Notes: a model not told the origin generated them from the sequence alone. 57,697 nt of DNA from Desulfobacterium sp. (GCA_016342325.1 JAEINR010000029.1:1-57697), one strand, 5' to 3'; counted from the stretch's first letter, positions 25,622 through 34,515 are shown. Numbers and translations are program-made.

Positions 25622-26245
25622 ATGAAAAAGACCAACACCCTGAACAAGCTGAAGAAACAGGAACGGGAAAACAGACAGGACCTCATCATCGAAGCGGCAA
25701 GAACCGTATTTGGGGAAAAGACCTACGACAGGGTGAGTATGGCGGAGATCGCACGAAAGGCAGGCATAGCCAAATCCTCCATCTACACCTACTTCACCAA
25801 CCAGGAGGAGCTTTATGTGGAGATCACGGTGAGGGATACCCGGGATTTCATCAAGACCCTGGAGGGCCATATCAACACGGAAAAAGCCCCCTCCATCCAG
25901 GGCGTCATCGATCTCTTCCTGGACTACTATCTTCTCCATGAGGCCCAGTGGCGAATGACCACCCACTTTGCCCTCCACGGTAACACCAGCATCGGATCAG
26001 TGGAAAAACTTGACTGCATCGCAAGGGAAGTGATGGACCTGTTGGAGACCCTGTTTCAACGCCTGGGTTTTAAGGGAGATACCCGGCTCCTCTCCCACAC
26101 CCTTTTTTCCAGCTTGAGCGGCATCCTCATCGCATTCAAAAACTACCCGGGAAGAAGCGACCAGGAGCGCCAGCGCCACATGAAGCGCATCGGAACCATG
26201 GTTGAAGTGTTGTTCACCGCCCTGGGTGAGACTGAGAAAAGATAA
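25622..26245 (+). CDS. TetR-family transcriptional regulator
   Basis: 207 residues. The N-terminal helix-turn-helix (RQDLIIEAARTVFGEKTYDRVSMAEIARKAGIAKSSIYTYF) is typical; the C-terminal ligand-binding domain is variable. ATG at 25622 is favoured over the longer frame because similarity begins there. It is divergent from the dehydratase operon, with a palindrome between them, so repression relieved by an acyl-CoA or related ligand is a reasonable guess. Its last 40 bp are repeated twice more beyond the stop (26252-26324). Confidence 0.92.
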   Translation: MKKTNTLNKLKKQERENRQDLIIEAARTVFGEKTYDRVSMAEIARKAGIAKSSIYTYFTNQEELYVEITVRDTRDFIKTLEGHINTEKAPSIQGVIDLFLDYYLLHEAQWRMTTHFALHGNTSIGSVEKLDCIAREVMDLLETLFQRLGFKGDTRLLSHTLFSSLSGILIAFKNYPGRSDQERQRHMKRIGTMVEVLFTALGETEKR

Positions 26246-26324
26246 CCCCCTGTTCACCGGCCCGGCCAAGAATGAGAAAGATAAAACCCTGTTCACCCCA
26301 CGGCCAAGAATGAAAAAATTAAAA
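26212..26324 (+). repeat. Approximate 39-bp tandem triplication at the TetR 3' end
   Basis: Imperfect copies begin with GTTCACC at 26212, 26252 and 26291. The first lies in the coding end of the TetR gene; the other two follow the stop codon. Copies 2 and 3 share GGCCAAGAATGA. The third runs into the T-tract side of the adjacent minus-strand terminator. Confidence 0.75.
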
Positions 26325-26371
26325 AAACCTGGCGCCCCCCTGAAGGGCCGAGCCCTTTTAAGGCCGCCAGG
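26311..26371 (-). terminator. Intrinsic terminator of the crotonase/SDR transcript
   Basis: On the minus strand CCTGGCGGCC...GGCGCCAGG forms the outer stem (26371-26328), with an inner AAGGGC/GCCCTT stem. It is followed by TTTTTTTAATTTTTT (26327-26313). It starts 11 bp after the crotonase stop. Confidence 0.85.
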
Positions 26372-26381
26372 ATATCTTCTG

Positions 26382-27131
26382 CTATTTTGCTGCGATCCTG
26401 TGTGAAAAAGCGATCATCATCTGGTTTCTGTCCTCCATCTGAAGCACCGCCTCAAGGCCGCCTGCATCAATATTGATGTTCAAGGCCTCCTTGGTCATCC
26501 TCAAGCCCAGTCCGTCCTTTGACGCCATGGTTTCAGCAAGGGCCTTGGCCGTTGGAACAAGGTCCTCTTTTTCGACCCTTCGGCTTGCAAACCCCAGGGA
26601 AACGGCATCATCGGCATTCATCCAGTTGCCGGTCAAAAGAAACTCATTGGCCCGGCCCGACCCGATGAGCCGGGGGAGGAAATAGCTCGAGGCCATGTCC
26701 GCCCCGCCAAGGCCGATGTTGATATAGGCGGCCGAGAACCGGGCATCGTCGGTGATGATGCGGACATCCGAGGCCATGGCAAAGGAAAAACCAAGGCCTG
26801 CCGCTGCCCCGTGGATACAAGAAATGATAGGCTGGGGCGCCTGGCGCATGGCCAGCAGCAGCCGTGACAGCCTTGCCTGGGCATCATAGGCCTGGACACA
26901 GGTCATGGCAAATATTTTCGGCCCCAGGGCCTCCATGTCAAGCCCTGCGCAAAACCCCTTGGCACCGCCACCGTCAAGGACGATCACCCGGGTATCTTCA
27001 TCCCCCCGTCTCTCCAGCCAGAAAGCATGGAGTTCCTCCATCATAACCGAATCCACGGCGTTGTATTTTTCCGGCCGGTTCAGGGTGAGATACCCCACCC
27101 CCCCTTCGGTTCTGTATTGAATGGTTTCCAT
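26382..27131 (-). CDS. Enoyl-CoA hydratase/isomerase (crotonase) family protein
   Basis: 249 residues with the crotonase fold: an oxyanion-hole segment HGAAAGLGFSFAMASD, then INIGLGGADMASSYFLPRLIG and ANEFLLTG. By alignment in the head with rat enoyl-CoA hydratase, the Glu164 position is kept (ANEFLL) but the Glu144 position appears to be Tyr (FSAAYIN). Simple hydratase activity is therefore doubtful, and an isomerase or other crotonase reaction is possible. It is encoded 9 bp after the SDR gene on the same strand and ends at a clear terminator. Probably part of the acyl-CoA module. Confidence 0.9.
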   Translation of the reverse strand: METIQYRTEGGVGYLTLNRPEKYNAVDSVMMEELHAFWLERRGDEDTRVIVLDGGGAKGFCAGLDMEALGPKIFAMTCVQAYDAQARLSRLLLAMRQAPQPIISCIHGAAAGLGFSFAMASDVRIITDDARFSAAYINIGLGGADMASSYFLPRLIGSGRANEFLLTGNWMNADDAVSLGFASRRVEKEDLVPTAKALAETMASKDGLGLRMTKEALNINIDAGGLEAVLQMEDRNQMMIAFSHRIAAK

Positions 27132-27140
27132 AGATTTTCC

Positions 27141-27899
27141 TTATATGAGAATGCCGCCGTCGCAGGCAAGGCAGGTTCCGGTTGTGTAGGAGGACGCATC
27201 CGAGACCAGATAGAGGGCGGCTCCTGCCATTTCAGAGGGTTCGGCATGGCGCCCCATGGGAATCTGCTTGACCACAAAATCGTGGATATCCTTGTTGTTG
27301 ATGAGGGCGCTTGCGAAATCGGTATTGGTGAGCCCGGGAAGCAGGGCATTCACCCTGACCTTAAAAGGTGCAAGTTCCTTGGCAAACACCTCGGTCATGG
27401 AAACAAGGGCGGCCTTGGAAACCGAATAGACCCCCTGCATGAGCCCGGGTCGTTTGGCATTGATGGAGGCCACGTTCACGATGGCCCCGCCCCCGGCTTT
27501 TATCATCAGGGGCGCTGCCTGCTTGATCATGAAGAACGGTCCCTTGAGGTTCACATCGACGATCTTGTCCCACATGCCTTCGTCGGCATCCAGCATATTG
27601 CCGAAGTGGGGGTTGGTGGCGGCGTTGTTGACCAGGATGTCGACCCTGGCATACCGATCCTCCAGGGTTTTGAAAAGCGCCTGGATCTGCTCCTGATACC
27701 CCATGTGACAGGCAAAGGCTTCGGCCTCAAACCCCTTGTCCCGGATCTCGTCTGCAACCGCTGAAACCGCCTCAAGCTTCCGGCTCACAAGAATACATTT
27801 GGCACCATGGGCTGCATAGGCCATGGCTATTGCCTTTCCAATGCCCCGGCTGGCCCCTGTGATTACTGCAATTTTTCCTTCCAATGAAAAGTCTATCAC
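27141..27899 (-). CDS. Short-chain dehydrogenase/reductase (SDR)
   Basis: About 252 residues. The Rossmann signature GASRGIGKAIA lies near residue 15, NNAA in the middle and the catalytic YSVSK motif near residue 157, so NAD(P)-dependent oxidoreductase activity is expected, probably on a hydroxyacyl or similar substrate. Start choice: GTG at 27899 has GAGGAG six bases upstream; an in-frame start at 27932 lacks a good ribosome site. It precedes the crotonase gene by 9 bp. Together the two could carry out beta-oxidation-like steps next to the dehydratase. Confidence 0.9.
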   Translation of the reverse strand: MIDFSLEGKIAVITGASRGIGKAIAMAYAAHGAKCILVSRKLEAVSAVADEIRDKGFEAEAFACHMGYQEQIQALFKTLEDRYARVDILVNNAATNPHFGNMLDADEGMWDKIVDVNLKGPFFMIKQAAPLMIKAGGGAIVNVASINAKRPGLMQGVYSVSKAALVSMTEVFAKELAPFKVRVNALLPGLTNTDFASALINNKDIHDFVVKQIPMGRHAEPSEMAGAALYLVSDASSYTTGTCLACDGGILI

Positions 27900-27932
27900 C
27901 ACACTCTCCTCGTGCTGTAAGGTTAAACGCAA

Positions 27933-28297
27933 TTTTTCTACACAAACGCATATCCCTTACACGTCCGGGTGTCAAGCTATAGATGTCCCATTGGAATTGA
28001 CGCCTGCTTTACCGATTGTAATAACAATTGGGCTCTATTCCCAGGTAAAGCGCTATAGATGGGGTCAGGCGCTCCCGGTTCCACCTGTTAGTATTTCAGG
28101 GGGTCTTTTTGGTAAACAAGCACAATTAAATCAACCGGCCGTTGTGCATCCCCCCTTTACAAGCATGGCAAATATTGATAGGGACAGTCTTCCCTAACGG
28201 CACCATCCGCGTTAGAGCAAGAGAAGCAAATACAATGCTGAATTGTCACATCTATTTTAGGTTATTATCTCTGGTCTTCGTGTTCTTTTGGCAAGAA
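27933..28297. other. Gene-free region between SDR and kamA-type genes
   Basis: No credible gene was found. It contains the 10-mer GGGGTCAGGC (28061-28070) also seen on the minus strand at 907-898, and a short AGGGA/TCCCT hairpin near 28180-28196. These resemble debris of REP-like elements, which is inference. The kamA promoter must lie here or in the repeat that follows. Confidence 0.4.
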
Positions 28298-28334
28298 AAT
28301 CAGAAAACGCTTTGGTTCTGGCTTGTCCAGGTTA
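28298..28334. repeat. Dispersed repeat, copy 2
   Basis: A near-identical copy of 12010-12047 (one-base gap and one substitution) ending 13 bp before the kamA-type start codon. At the other site the same sequence contains the stop codon of the prkA-like gene. Confidence 0.75.
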
Positions 28335-28347
28335 GGAAAAGAGAGAA

Positions 28348-29421
28348 ATGGAAGAGTGGATCGACCAGATGCAGGGTTTTATCAACACCCCCGAACAGTT
28401 AAAAGATATGATCAACCTGAGTGAGCGGGAGGAGGAAGCCCTTGCCCGGCTCAACACCCGGTGGGGAGCTACCCCCTATTTTGCCTCCCTCATGGACAAG
28501 GACGACCCAGACTGTCCCCTTCGAATGCAGATCATCCCCTCGTTAAAAGAGCTTGAGAACCGCTACGGGATGAAGGATTACCTGATCTTCCATGAAAACA
28601 GGGCAATGGACAGCGACCGGCCGGACTGCATCGCACAACAGTACAGCGACCGGGTCGCCTTTACCGTCAATGACCAGTGCGCCTCCTACTGCCGCCACTG
28701 TTTCAGAAGAGAGATGGTGGTGGACCGGGAACTCAAGCTCAGGTTCGACGTGGACGAGGGGTTGAAGTGGATCAGCCGAAACAAGGAGATCAGGGACGTG
28801 CTCGTCACAGGGGGGGACCCGTTTCTCCTGTCGGACCAACGGCTGGAGTATCTCATTGCAAGGCTCAGGGAGATCGACCACGTGAAAATGATCCGGTTCG
28901 GAACACGGACCGTCATCAACCTTCCCCAGCGCATCACCCCGGGGCTCATGAAAATCCTGGGCCGTTACCACAAGGTTCCCATCTGGATCAACACCCAGTG
29001 CAACCACCCCAAGGAGATCACCGAAACAACGGCAAGGGCGGTGTTTGATCTTCTCAGGTGCGGTGTCAACGTGGGAAACCAGGCCGTGCTGCTCAAGGGA
29101 ATCAACGATGATGTCCCGACCTTCAGGGAACTTCACCAGAAACTGCTCACCGTGAGGATCCGGCCCTACTATCTTTTCTACTGCGAGGCAGCCCCGGGCA
29201 TCGACCACTTCAGGACCCCGGTTGAAAAAGGCTCCCAGCTCATCAGGGATGCCCTCCAGGGCCATACCACAGGCCTTGCCCGTCCCCACCACGTGATTGC
29301 AACGAACATTGGAAAAATCCCCCTCATGCCCGACCACTACATGGGGGAGAAGACGGACACGGCGTATCAATTGAGAAACTACAAGGGCGAGGAGACCAGC
29401 CTTCCGAACATTCCGGATTAA
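28348..29421 (+). CDS. KamA-family radical SAM protein (lysine 2,3-aminomutase-like)
   Basis: 357 residues. The radical-SAM cluster motif is CASYCRHCF (CxxxCxxC). Later blocks VLVTGGDPFLL, NTQCNHPKEITE, LLKGINDD and NIGKIPLMPDHY match the lysine 2,3-aminomutase family, in which the Lys of the last block holds pyridoxal phosphate. Possible reactions are alpha-to-beta amino-acid isomerisation for osmolyte synthesis (as in AblA) or modification of EF-P lysine (EpmB). No ablB or epmA gene is adjacent, so the substrate is open. The start ATG is preceded by AGGA 11 nt upstream. Confidence 0.9.
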   Translation: MEEWIDQMQGFINTPEQLKDMINLSEREEEALARLNTRWGATPYFASLMDKDDPDCPLRMQIIPSLKELENRYGMKDYLIFHENRAMDSDRPDCIAQQYSDRVAFTVNDQCASYCRHCFRREMVVDRELKLRFDVDEGLKWISRNKEIRDVLVTGGDPFLLSDQRLEYLIARLREIDHVKMIRFGTRTVINLPQRITPGLMKILGRYHKVPIWINTQCNHPKEITETTARAVFDLLRCGVNVGNQAVLLKGINDDVPTFRELHQKLLTVRIRPYYLFYCEAAPGIDHFRTPVEKGSQLIRDALQGHTTGLARPHHVIATNIGKIPLMPDHYMGEKTDTAYQLRNYKGEETSLPNIPD

Positions 29422-29470
29422 CCGAGGCCGTCAATAAGAAACCGAATGGAAAAAGCCGCAAGGCCTCCTG

Positions 29471-30088
29471 CTATCCAAAAACCACCGGAGATACAAGCCA
29501 TAATAAAAAGGGTGCGAGACCTGTCAAACCGATTACCAAAAAAACAGGCAATCCTGAAAAGATATAGATCATAGCGGATTTCACATAAGATGTATCTTGA
29601 CTATTTTTAATTGCCATAATTGAAAGACAAACAATCCATATAAATGCGATATAGCTTAATATATAAATAAATGTTTGAGACAAAATATAGTGGAGAACAG
29701 AAAAAACTATTTGCAACAGTATCCCAGCACTACTAACAGACAACAGACCAAGCATTAAATGCTTTTTCTTACATTTTTTTAATAAAAACAGACATAAAAT
29801 TTTCATAAAAAAGACAAACAGAAAAAAACTAATAAATGCAAAAAGCCATTTTATTTGTGGAATGTTGAAAAACGACATGAGTATATTAAAATGCTCATTT
29901 ACGAAATAATTATTTTTGTATGTTTTTATGCCAAAAGATTTGAAAAAAGTTATTAAACCGCTCATTCCAAACAAAAAGTACACGGCAAAATCATATTCGC
30001 CTTTACCTATTTTCTTAAAGATTCTATTAGGGCTAAAAATTATGTTCTTGAGTATCCCAAAAGAGCTTTCAATATTTTCATTCAACAT
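29471..30088 (-). CDS. AT-rich Yip1-like membrane protein
   Basis: 205 residues with about five hydrophobic segments; the layout (a polar N-terminus with FGILKNIIFSPNRIF, then helices) resembles Yip1-type membrane proteins. Base composition is clearly more AT-rich than either neighbour, which suggests recent acquisition. ATG at 30088 has AAGGTGG upstream; GTG at 30097 is possible. It starts 23 bp after the restored end of the frameshifted DUF2169 gene, so it belongs to the type VI cluster transcript. An effector-immunity or anchoring role would be speculation. Confidence 0.75.
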   Translation of the reverse strand: MLNENIESSFGILKNIIFSPNRIFKKIGKGEYDFAVYFLFGMSGLITFFKSFGIKTYKNNYFVNEHFNILMSFFNIPQIKWLFAFISFFLFVFFMKILCLFLLKKCKKKHLMLGLLSVSSAGILLQIVFSVLHYILSQTFIYILSYIAFIWIVCLSIMAIKNSQDTSYVKSAMIYIFSGLPVFLVIGLTGLAPFLLWLVSPVVFG

Positions 30089-30111
30089 TGGAACCACCTT
30101 TTTCTTTAAAT

Positions 30112-31061
30112 TTACTCTATAAGCACTTTTTTGTCACAGGTTGTACAGGCCCGCCAAATCATGGAAAAGCGGTCGTGGTCCGGCTCCATGAGCAAGGTAT
30201 CCATGACTGGCCGGATAACGGTCTTCTGCCCGGCAATACAAAATCAAAGTTTATCCTGGGAAGCGTATAGCTGACGGGACCGTTTGGGCTTGTGTTGATC
30301 AGGAGAACATTTTCTCCCCCCTTAAGAAAGGAACGGGTGACCAGGTCGGGATGGGCGGCGTTAAAAAAATGAGAATTAAAATCCTCGGGCAGAAAAGGTG
30401 CCCGCGCCTTTTGCCAGGTTTCATCATAGGTGCCCGCATATTGCGCTCTTTGAGCACAGTCGGGCGCGATATAACCGAACCCCGCAGGTTCGGGGCGTTG
30501 GGATCGTTTATTGATCAGCTTGGCCGGATCTTCGACATTCGGCACTTTTGCCGGTTGTTGGTTTTTTATACCGCATCCCACCGGGTTGCGGATCTCGGTC
30601 CTTTTGGGGGCGTCCGGGTCCGTGCCTCCAAAGGCATTTTCATAGATTACGGGTTTTTTAATAAACGGTTCAGGCGATGTCTTGATGTAAAATCCGGATT
30701 TACGTTTCCAAAAGCGGTCCCCATACACAATCACCGATTTATCGTATTCACCGACGGTTAAACGGACTTGCAGTGCTTCCATCGGCTTGTTCCCGGGTGC
30801 CAGGGCATGACAGTTCATCACAATATCCGTGGCAGGTTTGGGAAGACTCATCTCAGAAGCGTATTTGATGGAGGATTTTCCGGGCGTGCCATGGTACTGA
30901 TCTGCGGTAATCACGGGCGGCTGTTCGTTTGACGGACATATCCGGTCCGAATGGGTGCCAAAGCTTGCTTTGACAACACCGATCACGATATCAATACCGT
31001 CCTTATCCGGACACACTGTCATACCGGCAGAAAAGGGTGTTTTATTACGGATCCGGAGCAT
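30112..31061 (-). pseudogene. DUF2169 type VI secretion accessory protein, frameshifted
   Basis: The main frame (31061-30159, 300 residues) starts MLRIRNKTPFSAGM and follows DUF2169 well, but its last ~20 residues (GRRPLSGQSWIPCSWSR) look wrong. One base shift in the G/C run at 30227-30235 restores GQKTVIRPVMDTLLMEPDH and RFSMIWRAC, a normal DUF2169 ending, with a stop at 30112-30114. So a one-base loss (or a sequencing error) has broken the gene. DUF2169 proteins accompany VgrG and help load effectors. Next to DUF6484, TIGR02270-like and vgrG genes. Confidence 0.85.
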
Positions 31062-31078
31062 TGGCGTAATTCCCGTGG

Positions 31079-31504
31079 TTAGTTAATCTGAACACTGGAG
31101 CCTTTGATTTTGTTGTTTTCAGCGGCCCGGGTGGTGATGTTCGCCCCCCGCAGGACAATTTTACCGTTTTTGTCCATGGACAGAACGCTCTCGCCGCAGG
31201 TAAGTTCAATGCTGTCCTTGGCTTTTAAGGTCAATTCCGGCGGGTCTTTTTTTCCCTCACATTGTGGAAGATAGGGCTGAACAACCCCAAGGACATATCC
31301 CCGGGTGCCATGGGCGACACAAAGAACCGGTGTGCCAAGGTATAACCGGGGCAATGGCCCTGCACTTGTTCTCAAAAAATCACAGAGAATCGTCATACCG
31401 CCGACATCCGGTTTTACCGTTAGTTTACCGGCTTTTCCCATGTTGATTATCCGGCCCCGGATAATCAACATGCCCCCGGCCGTCATTTGATTTAACACTC
31501 CCAT
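31079..31504 (-). CDS. DUF6484-like type VI secretion-associated protein
   Basis: 141 residues. The N-terminal part has a small beta domain (GRIINMGKAGKLTVKPDVGG...PVLCVAHGTRGYVLGVV). The C-terminus, DSIELTCGESVLSMDKNG-KIVLRGANI and IKGSSVQIN, matches DUF6484, which occurs in vgrG loci between the VgrG and DUF2169 genes; the repeating beta tail resembles the end of VgrG spikes. A role in spike assembly or effector delivery is likely from context. The frame is intact, unlike its two key partners. Confidence 0.75.
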   Translation of the reverse strand: MGVLNQMTAGGMLIIRGRIINMGKAGKLTVKPDVGGMTILCDFLRTSAGPLPRLYLGTPVLCVAHGTRGYVLGVVQPYLPQCEGKKDPPELTLKAKDSIELTCGESVLSMDKNGKIVLRGANITTRAAENNKIKGSSVQIN

Positions 31505-31516
31505 GGGGTCTGCTCC

Positions 31517-32701
31517 TTATGCCATCAACAGGCCGCTAAAATACCATTGGCCCGGTTGATAGAAATTATCTGCTGTTTTGGCCCACGCTTCATTTTTTTG
31601 AATGGCCTGTTTCTGAAAAGAGGCCCGCCGGTCTGTTCCAAAGGGAAAATCCTTTTTATAGCGGATCACCATTTCTTCATGGGCGAGCTGCCTTAAAAAT
31701 CCAGGCAGGGTCTCTGATTGCATGTTTTTAATGAGGCATTCCGGGGAACAGGGCCTGCCGTTACGATACCGGATCCCGGTGACAAATCGCCGGCTGTTGT
31801 CATCCATCCATTCACGCCATGAATCGGGATTTTGAGATATCCGGGTGACGGTGACGCCCAGCTCTTCTCCAGGCGGATAAAGGCGTCCTTCACGCTCAAG
31901 TTTTTCAAGCTCATCCCTGAACAGCTCTTTTTTGTCTATTTCTTCAGGAATAAATATATGTTCCGTGATGCCAGCTCCGGTGATGAGTTCCAGGACCTGG
32001 GCAAGCATGGGTTTATTTTGGGACCGGCAGTGGTTTATGACATCCTGGTTATTCCCCAGGCGTAACAGCCCAAGGGCGGCCTCTGCTTGAACATCCCCAT
32101 CATCATGATCCAAGGATTGCAGCAGCAGGGGGACAGCGTCTGTGTTGTAGATGCGCCCTGCCCACCGGAGCACCGGGGCCAGGGTGTCCGGGGAATCATT
32201 ATGTAAGGCGATCAGCGACCAGGCGTGTTTTAACCGGGCGTCGCCGGCGACCTTGGCCACCAGCCAGGGATGGGCTGCATGGGTGGCAAGGATATCAAGG
32301 ACCCGTTCCGGGTGGCAGGGGGCCTCATCAATGAGGGCGTTACACAGGGCCATGATTTTTTTTTCATTATCCGGGGCAAGGTTATCTAACATTTCGCCAA
32401 TCAGGCCGGGTTGATTTTTCCGGCAGGCAATCCTTGCCAAAACGTACAAATCACCAGGATCTGAACTGTCTGTCCGGGGGTGGCAGGCGTCAATGGCAAG
32501 GTCTCCTTCCATTGACAGGGCGTTCAGATGGACATCAAGGCGATCTTCGAATGCTTGGGCGTTGGACCAGGGGACAGACGGCTTGGTTAAAATGTTTTGA
32601 CCCAGGGCATAAAGAAAGGCGGCCTCGTCCAGGTGCTCTGCGCACAGGGCCATGGTAAATTTCATTCTTTCCTGGGTCAGGGGTGTAGGTGTCATAGACA
32701 T
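31517..32701 (-). CDS. TIGR02270-like HEAT-repeat protein of type VI clusters
   Basis: 394 residues, mostly helical with HEAT-like repeats in the middle (VQAEAALGLLRLGNNQDVINHC). The C-terminus has the family-like block RYRNGRPCSPECLIKNMQ and HEEMVIRYKKDFPFGTD. Proteins of this family sit beside vgrG in many type VI loci; the function is unknown, possibly as an adaptor. It starts at the same base at which the vgrG remnant ends, consistent with one transcript. The frame is intact. Confidence 0.8.
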   Translation of the reverse strand: MSMTPTPLTQERMKFTMALCAEHLDEAAFLYALGQNILTKPSVPWSNAQAFEDRLDVHLNALSMEGDLAIDACHPRTDSSDPGDLYVLARIACRKNQPGLIGEMLDNLAPDNEKKIMALCNALIDEAPCHPERVLDILATHAAHPWLVAKVAGDARLKHAWSLIALHNDSPDTLAPVLRWAGRIYNTDAVPLLLQSLDHDDGDVQAEAALGLLRLGNNQDVINHCRSQNKPMLAQVLELITGAGITEHIFIPEEIDKKELFRDELEKLEREGRLYPPGEELGVTVTRISQNPDSWREWMDDNSRRFVTGIRYRNGRPCSPECLIKNMQSETLPGFLRQLAHEEMVIRYKKDFPFGTDRRASFQKQAIQKNEAWAKTADNFYQPGQWYFSGLLMA

Positions 32702-34515
32702 CAGTTCTGGGAAATCTGGGTGCCCTTAATGGTGATGGTGCCGTCACTTGTCAGTACAATGGATGCGGCGCCTGTTTTAAAGGTGATCTCTTCGTCGGCT
32801 TCGATGACGATTTTTTTGGCCTTGAGTTTATGGGTGTTACCAACGGTCTCAGAAAAGTCGCCCGCCACTGCCACCATCTTTGAGATCCCCACCTCCTCGG
32901 CTTTCAGACCCACCACGCTTTCGTTCACGGTCTCGTTGTTACCGATCTTCTGGGATTTATCGTTTTCCATGACAATATCCCAGTCTTTCTGGCCGTGAAA
33001 GTAGATCTCTTCGCTGCCGGCCTTATCTTCCAAGCGAATCTCGTTAAACCCGCCTCCGCCGGGGGAACTGTTTGACTTGAAAGTGCTTTTGGTCTTTTCA
33101 CCCGGCAGACCATACGGTGGACGGTTGGTGCCGTGATACACCTGGCCCGTGACAATGGGCCTGTCCGGATTCCCTTCGATGAACTCGACAATCACTTCAT
33201 GGCCGACCCTGGGCAGAATTACAGCCCCCCAACCAAGACCGGCCATGGACTGGCTGACACGCAGCCAGCAGGAACTGTGTTCGTTAAGCTGTCCTTCACG
33301 GTCCCAGTGGAACTGAACCTTCACCCGTCCAAAGGCATCCGTGTAGATCTCTTCACCTGCAGGCCCCACGGTCACCGCGGTCTGGACGCCTTCCACCACA
33401 GGGATCGGCGTGGAAATCGGCGGTCTGAACGGGACTTCATAGGGAATGCATTTGAATTCGTTAGTATAGATTTTTTCAGGTTTGGGTATCGATGATTCGC
33501 TGGCGTATGTGGCCGCCTGGTCCGCCCTATGGGTTATATGGGTCAGGAGATAGTCCTTGTCGGTCCAATCATCCTGAAATGAGTTCTCCAGCCTGAAGCG
33601 ATGGCCGGTGGTAAAGGCCCGGCAATCACTGATACCGCTCACGGTGGTGATGCGGGTCTCCTCTTCTTCCATACGAAGAACGGATAAGGTGTCTCCTGCG
33701 TTTCGTTTAATATACCCTCCCGGATAATCATACTTTTCCCGCTCCCCCGGCCCAAGGGCATGTATGGTATCGGAGGTGACTTTCAGGCTCGTGTTGGGGA
33801 TTTCCTAGTTGTAATCATTTAAGGTGTATTTTCCTGCCTGGATCTGTTTTATCATGGCAAGGCTGTATATCTTATCTTAATTTTCAAAGTTTTTTTCGCC
33901 ACTTTGCTTGAACTTCGCAGACGCCTGGGTTGGACAGGGTTTGCTTGTTCCGGATCGGTCGGCAAGTATCATGGTATGTTTGCCTTGCCCATGTTCAAAA
34001 TAGTAATAGATTCCCTCATCTTCCAAAAGTCTTGAGACAAAGTTGAAATCAGTTTCCCTGTATTGCACGGTATATTCTCTTGGCTCATAGGTCGCGCTCA
34101 AGTTGAATTTAAAGTTGATAAACCCTTTGTCCTGGAAAACTTTTTCGACAATATCCGGAACTGAAAGGTTCTGGAATATCCGGGAATTTGTGGTCCTGGT
34201 CAGAAGCCAGGACCACGGCACCATGGTGGCGGAATAATAGGACGCACGATAGTCATTGCCCTGTACCTGGCTGAAACATGATATCAGGCCGTTAAGAAAG
34301 CGCTTGTTACCATCGCTAAGGAGAATAGAGATGGTGACGTTCTTTCCGATGATTCCTTCAACAGAAATCGAATTTTGTTCGGAAAACAAATCCAGATCAA
34401 AATGAAAATTCTCTGACAGGCCCTCCTGCCCGGTAAACCGGTCAAGAAGAAGCACGTCCTTACCCAGTGGGGTTTCTATCGAAAAAACTTTGTTTTTCTG
34501 GGTTAACATAAACAA
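32701..34515 (-). pseudogene. vgrG: Type VI secretion spike protein VgrG, two in-frame stops
   Basis: One reading frame of 605 codons covers a complete VgrG: N-terminal gp27-like part (LLDRFTGQEGLSENFHFDLD, TVQYRETDFNFVSRLLEDEG), gp5-like OB part (GRVKVQFHWDREGQ, CWLRVSQSMAGLGWGAVILP) and beta-spike tail. It is interrupted by TAA at 33879-33877 and TAG at 33807-33805, both in frame, with good VgrG sequence between and after them. VgrG normally tips the type VI needle. Two different nonsense codons make readthrough implausible, so this copy is probably dead. The 3' half alone (33672-32701) could still be translated. Confidence 0.9.

Noticed and set aside
28135-28200. A small transposon end between the SDR and kamA genes
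   Set aside because: Only a short AGGGA/TCCCT hairpin and a shared 10-mer are visible; no transposase or paired terminal repeats.
33805-33807. TAG in vgrG as pyrrolysine
   Set aside because: A second stop (TAA at 33877-33879) lies in the same frame, so decay explains both.
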